Assembly: GCA_963816925.1 (NCBI GenBank)
Contig: CAWFMY010000020.1
Span: 1-64,000, forward strand
DNA length: 64,000 bases
Source: CAIWHR01 sp963816925
Lineage (GTDB): Bacteria > Pseudomonadota > Gammaproteobacteria > Burkholderiales > Casimicrobiaceae
Direction: 5' to 3'
The notes beneath the pieces are model-generated. The model did not search any database and was not told the origin of the DNA. It worked only from the letters and a program-made list of their open reading frames with translations. The first letter of the stretch is position 1. Each line of letters starts with the position of its first letter. The position numbers and the translations under genes were made by a program. This document shows, one piece after another, positions 57,906 through 64,000 of the stretch.

Positions 57906-57962
57906 GCAGGAGCGCGATGGTCGTGATCAGGGTCTTGCCAGGCACGGTTGGCTCCGCGGGCG

Positions 57963-58271
57963 TCACTGGTCACGCAGGAAATCGAGCACATCGGTCAGCG
58001 CCGCGCGCACGGCGTCCGGATCGGGCCAATACCAGACTTCCTTGCCGATCTTTTCGCACTTCAGCACGCCCGCGTCGCGCAGGGTCCGAAGGTGGTGCGA
58101 AACGGCCGAGCGGGACAACGTGGAGGCCGCGACGATCTGGCCGACGTTGAGGCGCTCGCCGGGCTCGAACATCAGCAGGATCCGCTGCCGGTGCGGATCA
58201 CCCAGCGCGACGAACATTCCGGCCGTCTGGCGCCAGGCGCGGGGGATTGCACGGGCATAACTCGGTCGCAT
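57963..58271 (-). CDS. ArsR/SmtB family winged-helix transcriptional regulator
   Basis: 102 aa, a single winged-helix domain: MFVALGDPHRQRILLMFEPG, then LNVGQIVAASTLSRSAVSHHLRTLRDAGVL (recognition helix) and the wing KCEKIGKEVWYWPDPD. I see no CxC metal site of the ArsR or SmtB kind, so the inducer may be organic. A perfect inverted repeat at 58307-58330, 36 bp upstream of its start, is a likely operator. It probably controls itself and the amidohydrolase. Confidence 0.9.
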   Translation of the reverse strand: MRPSYARAIPRAWRQTAGMFVALGDPHRQRILLMFEPGERLNVGQIVAASTLSRSAVSHHLRTLRDAGVLKCEKIGKEVWYWPDPDAVRAALTDVLDFLRDQ

Positions 58272-58306
58272 GCAGCACCTCGGAGCCTACGTTCCACGTC
58301 ACCCAA

Positions 58307-58330
58307 ACATAACTATGAAACTAGTTATGT
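58307..58330. promoter_or_regulatory. Probable ArsR-type operator
   Basis: Perfect 9-bp arms ACATAACTA (58307-58315) and TAGTTATGT (58322-58330) with a 6-bp spacer, AT-rich in a GC-rich setting. It lies between the divergent arsR-like gene (start 58271) and thyA (start 58453). Size and symmetry fit an ArsR dimer site. Confidence 0.75.
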
Positions 58331-58452
58331 AGTCATATCCTACCGGGATGGATTCGCGCTTGTCAACTAGCCGTGTGGCCGATGCCGGAGCGGCCGACGA
58401 ACGGCACGCCACGCTACAATCCGGGCGGCAGCTCTTCCGTCCAAGGCATCCG

Positions 58453-59247
58453 ATGCGGCAGTACCTCGATTTCATGCGGCACGTCCGCGAGCAAGGCGAC
58501 CGCAAGGCCGACCGGACCGGGACCGGCACCCTGTCCGTCCTCGGCTACCAGATGCGCTTCGACCTTCGCGCCGGGTTCCCGCTGCTCACGACCAAGAAAG
58601 TGCACACCAAGTCGATCGTGCATGAGTTGCTCTGGTTCCTGCGCGGCGAGACCAACGTCCGCTCGCTGCAGGCTGCCGGCGTGACGATCTGGGACGAGTG
58701 GGCCGACGCAAATGGAGAGCTGGGGCCGGTTTACGGCTACCAATGGCGGAGCTGGCCGGCGCCGGACGGCGCGCACATCGACCAGATGTCCAACGTGGTC
58801 GCGGAGATCAGGCGCAACCCGGATTCGCGGCGGCTGATCGTGTCGGCGTGGAACGTGAGCGACATTCCGCGGATGAAGCTGCCGCCCTGCCACCTGCTGT
58901 TCCAGTTCTACGTCGCCGGCGGCCGACTTTCGTGCCAGCTCTACCAGCGGAGCTGCGACATCTTCCTGGGCGTTCCCTTCAACATCGCGTCGTATGCGCT
59001 GCTGACCCACATGGTCGCGCAGCAATGCGATCTCGGCGTTGGCGATTTCGTCTGGACCGGCGGCGATTGCCACCTCTATCTCAATCACCTGGAGCAGGTC
59101 GACACCCAACTCGCGCGCACGCCGGGTCCGCTGCCGCGCCTCGACCTTCGGCGCCGGCCGCCGTCGCTCTTCGATTACGCGTACGAGGATATCGAATTCG
59201 TCGATTACCACCCGCAACCCGCGATCAAGGCGCCGGTAGCGGTGTGA
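58453..59247 (+). CDS. thyA: Thymidylate synthase
   Basis: Makes dTMP from dUMP using methylene-tetrahydrofolate. MRQYLDFMRHVREQG at the start, RTGTGTLSVLGYQMRFDL with the phosphate-binding Arg, and HELLWFLRGETNVRSLQ. The active-site Cys lies in LPPCHLLFQFYVAGGRLSC, then QRSCDIFLGVPFNIASYALL and GDCHLYLNHLEQV. 264 aa, the same length as the E. coli enzyme. ATG 58453 is used because it gives this N-terminus; the frame is open to 58348. The dihydrofolate reductase gene that normally lies close by is 4.4 kb away, beyond the glr genes. Confidence 0.97.
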   Translation: MRQYLDFMRHVREQGDRKADRTGTGTLSVLGYQMRFDLRAGFPLLTTKKVHTKSIVHELLWFLRGETNVRSLQAAGVTIWDEWADANGELGPVYGYQWRSWPAPDGAHIDQMSNVVAEIRRNPDSRRLIVSAWNVSDIPRMKLPPCHLLFQFYVAGGRLSCQLYQRSCDIFLGVPFNIASYALLTHMVAQQCDLGVGDFVWTGGDCHLYLNHLEQVDTQLARTPGPLPRLDLRRRPPSLFDYAYEDIEFVDYHPQPAIKAPVAV

Positions 59248-59271
59248 ATCACCCCATCGGATTCGGCAGGC

Positions 59272-59304
59272 AAAAAAAAGCCCGCCGGGAGGAATTTAGC
59301 GGGC
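59272..59304 (-). terminator. Terminator of the sigma-54 small-gene unit
   Basis: Arms GCCCGC and GCGGGC around a loop, followed on the reverse strand by eight T residues. On the plus strand there is no T-run, so it does not serve thyA. It ends a transcript coming from the sigma-54 promoter at 59615-59631. Confidence 0.85.
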
Positions 59305-59408
59305 AAGGGGGAGCGGTCGACCGAAGCGCGACGGGCGCTGCGGCTGCTGTTCGTGCCGGCATCGTGCCGGCGGAGTCTGCATTCGTCCTGTGTCGAATTC
59401 CTCCGGAG

Positions 59409-59570
59409 TCAGAACACGCTTCGCGCGGCGTTTACCCGCTCGGCCAGCGCGTCCAGCGCTTCCTGCTGCGACGGGGACAGCGACTCGTCCGCGCGCTGCT
59501 CGACCGGCCCGCCGTCGGTCGAACTCGACCGGTCGGTCAGCCAGTGTTGCGCGAATTCGGGCGAAAACAT
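59409..59570 (-). CDS. Hypothetical 53-aa protein under sigma-54 control
   Basis: A short frame from ATG 59570 to TGA 59409. It starts MFSPEFAQHWLTDRSSS and ends ALAERVNAARSVF. Most codons end in G or C, as in neighbouring genes, supporting real coding. AAGGA lies 8 nt upstream of the ATG. The protein is acidic in the middle, with a predicted C-terminal amphipathic helix (PSQQEALDALAERVNAAR); no membrane segment or signal peptide. I do not recognise any family. The start lies about 35 nt after the predicted sigma-54 transcription start, and a strong terminator follows about 105 nt after the stop. It could also be a dual-function RNA. The rest of the spacer (59571-59931) is regulatory. Confidence 0.6.
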   Translation of the reverse strand: MFSPEFAQHWLTDRSSSTDGGPVEQRADESLSPSQQEALDALAERVNAARSVF

Positions 59571-59614
59571 GTCCACGATCCTTCAGTCGGAGTTGTTCGT
59601 CTTCGCTTACCGCT

Positions 59615-59631
59615 AAGCAAGGCGTGTGCCA
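59615..59631 (-). promoter_or_regulatory. Sigma-54 (RpoN) promoter
   Basis: On the reverse strand TGGCAC-ACGCC-TTGCTT, with GG (59630-59629) and GC (59618-59617) at the correct -24/-12 spacing. It matches the sigma-54 consensus TGGCAC-N5-TTGC exactly. Transcription should start near 59605 and run into the 53-aa frame. Confidence 0.88.
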
Positions 59632-59741
59632 ACCGCATATGCATCCGGTTGGACAGTTCCCCTTTTCCAGGTTCTCCCAAGCAAAAGTGGATTCGCGGCA
59701 CGGCCATTGCAGTCGGCGCGCCGTAACAATTATCGGCGTCT

Positions 59742-59824
59742 TGTCGCATTTTGCCGACGCGCCATGTGTCATTAATGTTAAACACATGATTAGGATCGAA
59801 TTTTCGTGTCGTCAATCAACGACA
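59742..59824 (-). promoter_or_regulatory. Three GlrR-type enhancer sites (TGTC-N10-GACA)
   Basis: TGTC-N10-GACG at 59742-59759, TGTC-N10-AACA at 59767-59784 and a perfect TGTC-N10-GACA at 59807-59824. Centres are 25 and 40 bp apart. They lie about 140 to 220 bp upstream of the predicted start at 59605, the normal range for sigma-54 enhancers. The motif is the one described for GlrR at enterobacterial glmY. A GlrR homologue is encoded just upstream on the same strand. Confidence 0.7.
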
Positions 59825-59931
59825 TTCGACCACGCCGCAGGCGCAGACACGGCACTCGCAATGACATTGGAATGGGACCGACCGGGCGGAAAGCCCCTGG
59901 ACAAGCCGCGTCGGCGCCTGCGACGACCCGC

Positions 59932-61290
59932 TCAGGACGGCTTGCCTTCCTTGAACATCGCGGGCTCGAGCCTGTGCCGCTGCAGCAGCTTGTAGAACTC
60001 GGTGCGGTTGCGCTTTGCAAGCAAGGCGGCCTGGGTCACGTTGCCGCCGGTGATCTTGAGCAGCCGGACGAGGTAATCGCGCTCGAATTCCTTGCGCGCC
60101 TCCTCGAACGGAACCAGCGCGCTCGCGTCTTCGCGCAGCGAACCCTGGATCAGCGAAGCCGGGATCACGTTGGTCGTCGCCAGCGCCACCGCCTGCTCGA
60201 GGAGGTTCAGCAACTGCCGGACATTTCCCGGCCAGGGCGCCGAGATCAGCAGCGCCATCGCGTCCGGGGCAAGCGTCAGCGCGGGCCGCTTGTAACGTTC
60301 GGCCAGCCGCCGCAGGAAGTGCGTGGCGAGGAGCGGAATGTCCTCGCGCCGGTCGGCGAGCGACGGCAACTTGAGCGAAACGACGTTGAGCCGGTAATAG
60401 AGGTCCTCCCGGAACTGGCCGGACGCTTTCTGCTCGTCGAGGTCGCGATGCGTGGCCGAGATCACGCGCACGTCCACCGGAAGCGGCAGCGTCGCGCCGA
60501 CCGGGCGCACCTCGCCTTCCTGGAGCACGCGCAGCAGCTTCACCTGCAGAGCGAGCGGCATGTCGCCGATCTCGTCCAGGAAGATGGTCCCCCCATCGGC
60601 CGCCTGGAACAGTCCCTTGTGCGCCTGCACGGCGCCGGAGAACGCGCCACGCGCATGCCCGAACAGCTCCGACTCGAGCAGCGGCTCGGGAATCGCACCG
60701 CAGTTCACCGCCACGAACGGCTTGTCGCCGCGCGGGCTCGCGCGGTGGATGGCGCGGGCGAGGAGCTCCTTGCCGGTCCCTGAATCGCCGTAGACCAGCA
60801 CGCTCGCATCGGAATCGGCGACGAGGCGCGCTTGCCGCAGCAGGTCTTCCATCTGCGGGCTGCGCGTGATGATGCCCGCGCGCCATTCGCCAATGGCCTC
60901 GCTGCTGTCCGTCGGCGCGCCGCCGGCGAGGCGCAGGGCGGAGGCGACGAGCTGCAGGAGCTCCTGGCTGTCGAACGGCTTGGTGAGAAAGCCGAAGACG
61001 CCGCGTTGCGTCGCCGAGACCGCGTCCGGGATCGTGCCGTGTGCGGTGAGGATGATGACCGGCAGCGCCGGATGCTGGCGGTGGATCGCCTCGAAGAGCT
61101 GGAGGCCGTCGATCCCGGGCATCCGCAGGTCGGTGATCACCGCGGCAGGACGCACGACCGCGAGCCCGGCCAGCGCCGCCTCGCCGCTGTCCGCCGTGCG
61201 TACGCGGTACCCGGCCGACGTGAGCCGGAGGCTGATCAGCTTCAGGAGGTCCGGATCGTCATCGACCAGAAGGATGTCGCCTGTCTGCAT
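59932..61290 (-). CDS. glrR: Sigma-54-dependent response regulator, GlrR/QseF type
   Basis: 452 aa, NtrC-family activator. Receiver domain: acidic pocket DDD (10-12), phospho-acceptor Asp54 (VITDLRMPG) and Lys104 (FLTKPF). AAA+ domain: Walker A GDSGTGKE (168-175), sigma-54 contact loop GAFSGA (215-220; Ser in place of the usual Thr), Walker B GGTIFLDEIGDMP (233-245). C-terminal Fis-type helix-turn-helix GGNVTQAALLAKRNRTEFYKLL, very like E. coli GlrR. GGGAGG lies close before ATG 61290. The gene order kinase-lipoprotein-regulator equals glrK-qseG-glrR of enterobacteria. It probably acts on the sigma-54 promoter at 59615. Confidence 0.93.
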   Translation of the reverse strand: MQTGDILLVDDDPDLLKLISLRLTSAGYRVRTADSGEAALAGLAVVRPAAVITDLRMPGIDGLQLFEAIHRQHPALPVIILTAHGTIPDAVSATQRGVFGFLTKPFDSQELLQLVASALRLAGGAPTDSSEAIGEWRAGIITRSPQMEDLLRQARLVADSDASVLVYGDSGTGKELLARAIHRASPRGDKPFVAVNCGAIPEPLLESELFGHARGAFSGAVQAHKGLFQAADGGTIFLDEIGDMPLALQVKLLRVLQEGEVRPVGATLPLPVDVRVISATHRDLDEQKASGQFREDLYYRLNVVSLKLPSLADRREDIPLLATHFLRRLAERYKRPALTLAPDAMALLISAPWPGNVRQLLNLLEQAVALATTNVIPASLIQGSLREDASALVPFEEARKEFERDYLVRLLKITGGNVTQAALLAKRNRTEFYKLLQRHRLEPAMFKEGKPS

Positions 61291-61299
61291 CGCCCCTCC

Positions 61300-62055
61300 C
61301 TACCTGCCGCCGCCGCCGCCACCACCACCGCCACCACCGCCACTGCCGCTGCCGCTGCCCCCGCCGCCCGCACCGCCGCCGCCGCGAATACGGTCGCGCA
61401 TCAGGCTGCGTTCCATGGCCCGCAGCGCCTCGAGCTTCTGGATCGCCATGTCGGCTTTCTGCTGCTCGTCCTTCACCGCGCGCTGCCGCTCGGAGATCTG
61501 CGCCTGGAGCACGATCGCCACCTGCTTCACCGCCGGCGAGCCGGGATTGCTTTTGGCGACATTTTCGAGGAGCTGCAGCGCCCGCTGGTCGTCCTGCGGC
61601 GATGCCTTGGCATACGTGTAGAGCACGGCGAGCCGCACCCGATTCGCGTCGGTGCGCTGCCGATTGAGCGTCTGCGTCGCCGTCGTGATTTCGCGTTTGA
61701 CGTCGTCGGGCGACAGTGCCCCGTACCGCTGAAGATCGGACAGCAGGGCAAGGAGCTCCTGTGTCTCGGCCGGCAGTTCCGGCGGCGCGGCGATCACCGG
61801 CACCGGCACAGCGGTTGCCGCGGGCTCGACTGCGGGTGGCAGGGTCGCGGGCGTCGACGTTGCCGGTTCGGGCGTGGGCACAGGGGGCTCGACGGGCTCG
61901 ATCGGGGGGTATTCGATCAGGGGTGGCGATGGCGCCGGCGTCACCATCGGCTCGTCGTCCTCGTCCGGCTGGACGAGCGTCGGCGGCGTTGCGCACCCGG
62001 CGAGCACGGCAAACGCGAAGGCCGCCGCAAGAGAATACTTCCGCGGGAAATTCAT
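61300..62055 (-). CDS. QseG-like lipoprotein of the GlrK/GlrR system
   Basis: 251 aa. Lipoprotein signal with lipobox AVLAGCATPP (Cys21), then a Pro/Val/Glu-rich stalk (about 25-95) and a helical domain (TQELLALLSDLQRYGALSPDD, LAVLYTYAKASPQDDQRALQLLE and SERQRAVKDEQQKADMAIQKLEALRAMER). This resembles E. coli QseG/YfhG, which activates the GlrK kinase from the outer membrane. The assignment rests mainly on position and the helical part. Odd feature: about 27 terminal residues are nearly all Gly. It overlaps glrK by 4 bp and precedes glrR by 9 bp. Confidence 0.75.
   Translation of the reverse strand: MNFPRKYSLAAAFAFAVLAGCATPPTLVQPDEDDEPMVTPAPSPPLIEYPPIEPVEPPVPTPEPATSTPATLPPAVEPAATAVPVPVIAAPPELPAETQELLALLSDLQRYGALSPDDVKREITTATQTLNRQRTDANRVRLAVLYTYAKASPQDDQRALQLLENVAKSNPGSPAVKQVAIVLQAQISERQRAVKDEQQKADMAIQKLEALRAMERSLMRDRIRGGGGAGGGGSGSGSGGGGGGGGGGGGR
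61303..61386. repeat. Simple (CCG/CCA)n repeat coding a polyglycine tail
   Basis: About 84 bp of GCC/ACC triplets at the 3' end of the lipoprotein gene. On the reverse strand they code almost only Gly with a few Ser. The repeat can change in length by slippage. It ends one codon before the lipoprotein stop and lies 12 bp from the glrR start. Confidence 0.8.
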
Positions 62056-63572
62056 CGGTTTCCCAGGACAGTGATCGGCCCTTCGGTGGCCGCCGTGTTG
62101 ACCACCGACCCGGCGCCGCCCAACGCGAGCGGCAGCCACACGCGAAATTGCGCACCGGGACGCCCATCGGCGCGCTCCAGCACCTCGATCCTGCCGCCGT
62201 GGGCGAGCGCGTATTCCTTGGCGATTGCGAGCCCGAGGCCCGAGCCTTTCACGCGGCCTTCGGCGGGCGGGCGGCCCTGGTAGAACGAATCGAAAATCTG
62301 CTGGCGCTCGTCCGGATCGACGCCGTGGCCCTGGTCGATGACGTCGAGCACCGCGAATCCGTTGTCCGTTGCGAGGTTGATGCCGATCGTGCCCGATCGC
62401 GGCGAATACTTGATCGCATTTGAAATGAGGTTGTCGACGATCGTGCGCAGCTTTTCCCCGTCCCCGACGACCAGCGCCGGTTTCAGCTTCGCCTCGAAAT
62501 TGATCATGCGCGCGAGCGCCGCAAGCTTGTGCTCCTTCACGACCCGGCGCAACACGTCGGGCAGCAGCACCGGTCCCAGCGTCTGCGGCTCCATCGCGCG
62601 GGTCTGGTGGTAGGTGAGCAGGTCCTCGATCAGCTTCTGCAGCGAAAGCGAATTCTCGCGGACGATGCGGACGATCTCGCGCTGCTCGGGCGAGAGCTTG
62701 CCGCCGACGTTGTCGCGCAGGAGCTCGGCGCCCTCGCGCACGGCCGTCAGCGGCGTCTTGAGCTCGTGCGAGACGTGACGCAGGAAGCGGTTCTGCTGCT
62801 CCTCGAGATCGGAAAGGCGCGAGCGCAGCCATTCGAGTCGCTGGCCGAGGTAGCGCAGGTCCTGCGGCCCGTTCACCTCGATGCGGTGCGTGAAGTCGGC
62901 CGTGCCCATCTGGCGGATCGCCTGATCGAGCTGGCGAATGGGACGCGCGATCAGCACCGCGAACAGGATCGCGAGCGCCAGCGCGATGCCGGCCGTCGCG
63001 AACGCGAGGTAGCGCCATTTCTCGCGGCCCTGCGCCGCGATGTCCTGCAGTTGCACGATCGCGCGCTCGGTCAGGTCGTTGGTCGCGCCCAGCAGCGACT
63101 GCGCGCCGTCGGCCAGTTTCGAATAGCCTTCGGCGAGCCGCGTATGCGCATCCGGCGGCTTCTGCGGCGCGCGCAGCAGCTGGTTCAAGCGCGATTCGGC
63201 GTCGCCCAGCGCGTCCAGCGTCGCGAGCTGGTCGCTCGACAGCGGCAGCAGCGAAAGCTGCCTCGTGGTCGCGCGGAATTCCTGGCGCACGCGGCCGTAA
63301 TCGTCGAGCAGCGCGGAGTCCTCGAGGATCAGGTATTGGCGGACCAGGCGCTCGAGGGTCGTCGATTGCTCGAACAGCTGGCGGCTCGCGCGGCCGGCCT
63401 GCGCCGCCTGTTGCACGGCCTCCTGGCCCTGCACCTGCAGCCGGTCGAGCGAAAAGATGAGCTCGACCAGCGCGTAGACGAGCGGCAGGCTGACGAGCAG
63501 GAAGCCCAGCAGGATGAACTTGAGGAATGAGCGCGGGTAATACACGTAGGCAGCCGCTATAATTTGCGGCAA
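62052..63572 (-). CDS. glrK: Sensor histidine kinase, GlrK/QseE type
   Basis: 506 aa. Two membrane helices (about 17-39 and 188-209) enclose a periplasmic helical sensor of about 150 residues. Then come a HAMP domain (ARPIRQLDQAIRQMGTADFTH), dimerisation helix with phospho-acceptor His269 in FLRHVSHELKTPLTAVREGA, N box DNLISNAIKYSP, G1 DQGHGVDPDE and G2 GSGLGLAIAKEYALAHGG. The kinase overlaps the QseG-like gene by 4 bp (ATGA). It is divergent from folA, 88 bp away. It should phosphorylate GlrR in response to envelope state. Confidence 0.92.
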   Translation of the reverse strand: MPQIIAAAYVYYPRSFLKFILLGFLLVSLPLVYALVELIFSLDRLQVQGQEAVQQAAQAGRASRQLFEQSTTLERLVRQYLILEDSALLDDYGRVRQEFRATTRQLSLLPLSSDQLATLDALGDAESRLNQLLRAPQKPPDAHTRLAEGYSKLADGAQSLLGATNDLTERAIVQLQDIAAQGREKWRYLAFATAGIALALAILFAVLIARPIRQLDQAIRQMGTADFTHRIEVNGPQDLRYLGQRLEWLRSRLSDLEEQQNRFLRHVSHELKTPLTAVREGAELLRDNVGGKLSPEQREIVRIVRENSLSLQKLIEDLLTYHQTRAMEPQTLGPVLLPDVLRRVVKEHKLAALARMINFEAKLKPALVVGDGEKLRTIVDNLISNAIKYSPRSGTIGINLATDNGFAVLDVIDQGHGVDPDERQQIFDSFYQGRPPAEGRVKGSGLGLAIAKEYALAHGGRIEVLERADGRPGAQFRVWLPLALGGAGSVVNTAATEGPITVLGNR

Positions 63573-63660
63573 TTATGACACCGGTCGTCGAACGTTGAGC
63601 GCGAAAACCCGGGAACGCCCCGTCGCGCAGCCTGTTGGCGCATCCGGTGGCGCGACCGAC

Positions 63661-64000
63661 ATGCCCGCACTGGCGATCATCGCCGCGGTTGCCGCGAATG
63701 CCGTGATCGGCGCCGGCAATCGCCTGCCGTGGCGGTTGCCGGCGGATCTCAAGCGCTTCCGCGCGCTGACCACCGGCCACGCGGTGATCATGGGACGCAA
63801 GACCTGGGAATCGATCGGCCGCCCGCTGCCGGGCCGGCAGAACATCGTGGTGACCCGCAACGCCGACTTTGCGGCGCCGGGCGCCGAGATCGCGTCGACG
63901 CTCGCGGACGCTCTCGCGCGCGTGCGGTTGCCGGCGCCGGCATTCTGCATCGGCGGCGGCGAGATCTATCGCGAGGCGCTCGCGCACGCCGGCGTCATTT
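63661..64000 (+). CDS. folA: Dihydrofolate reductase (cut off by window end)
   Basis: The first 113 codons are in the window. LAIIAAVAANAVIGAGNRLPW is the substrate and NADPH site; ADLKRFRALTTGHAVIMGRKT and WESIGRPLPGRQNIVVTRN follow, then FCIGGGEIYREAL, all folA hallmarks. It recycles the dihydrofolate produced by ThyA. ATG 63661 is chosen for the typical N-terminus. The protein should be about 160-170 aa and continues past the window. Confidence 0.95.
   Translation, partial: MPALAIIAAVAANAVIGAGNRLPWRLPADLKRFRALTTGHAVIMGRKTWESIGRPLPGRQNIVVTRNADFAAPGAEIASTLADALARVRLPAPAFCIGGGEIYREALAHAGVI

Noticed and set aside
59296..59815. Two other reverse-strand open frames (59296-59787 and 59537-59815) in the thyA-glrR spacer
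   Set aside because: Both run through the sigma-54 promoter, one through most of the small gene in another frame. Their codon use and composition look random, and neither starts downstream of the predicted transcription start.

Overview
The window is GC-rich, gene-dense chromosomal DNA from a betaproteobacterium (Burkholderiales/Nitrosomonadales-like by gene content and order). The evidence is the exbB-exbD-lpxK-trm112-kdsB-adk run, a proton-pumping pyrophosphatase beside a PPi-type phosphofructokinase, a lysine-rich SWIB protein, stand-alone GlnS, and a tmRNA whose tag reads ANDNTYALAA. I see no rRNA, CRISPR array or intact insertion sequence. Many genes carry single-base frameshifts. Most look like one extra base, and they are densest in the first 2.4 kb, which suggests uncorrected sequence error more than biological decay.

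Layout. 1-3.2 kb: frame-broken FtsX-type ABC permease, HlyD-type adaptor, and a CDP-alcohol phosphatidyltransferase. 3.3-4.2 kb: ssrA (tmRNA, minus strand) with a terminator, an ssrA-end-like repeat about 220 bp beyond it, a second terminator, and the tail of a mobile-element-associated protein; I read this as the scar of an element that used ssrA as its attachment site. 4.3-16 kb: manC, ydcH-like, an EamA exporter, mfd, an MBL hydrolase, a membrane protein, YceI, MarC and an M13 peptidase. 16-28.3 kb (minus): ggt-ndh-rlmK-like, then the block exbB-exbD-lpxK-trm112-kdsB-adk-PPi-PFK-hppA. The last gene fuses a K+-independent H+-pyrophosphatase to a periplasmic OmpA-like peptidoglycan-binding domain. 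28.4-35.4 kb: YihY, phosphate transport (DUF47-pit), MFS, pdxH, a solute-binding protein and gltS, with a tandem repeat between MFS and pdxH. 35.6-39.1 kb: SWIB/H1 protein, then gtrA-gtrB-arnT-like genes for lipid-linked sugar transfer. 39.2-47.9 kb: GST, htpX, glnS, xseA, an orphan ABC binding protein, aroC and a sirtuin. 47.9-54.8 kb (minus): two adjacent sets of poorly characterised membrane proteins (DUF2157-DUF4401-GDYXXLXY and DUF2339-DUF3999). 54.8-58.3 kb: LplT-PlsC fusion, then arsR-type regulator plus amidohydrolase.

58.4-64 kb is the most interesting part. Between thyA and folA lies a complete GlrK-QseG-GlrR (QseE/G/F) sensor, lipoprotein and sigma-54 activator operon. Just downstream, on the same strand, is a consensus-matching sigma-54 promoter. 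It is preceded by three sites matching or nearly matching the GlrR motif TGTC-N10-GACA, and followed by an unrecognised 53-codon reading frame and a strong terminator. This has the architecture of the enterobacterial GlrR-glmY unit, but the transcript appears to encode a small protein. I regard it as the best candidate for an undescribed regulatory output.
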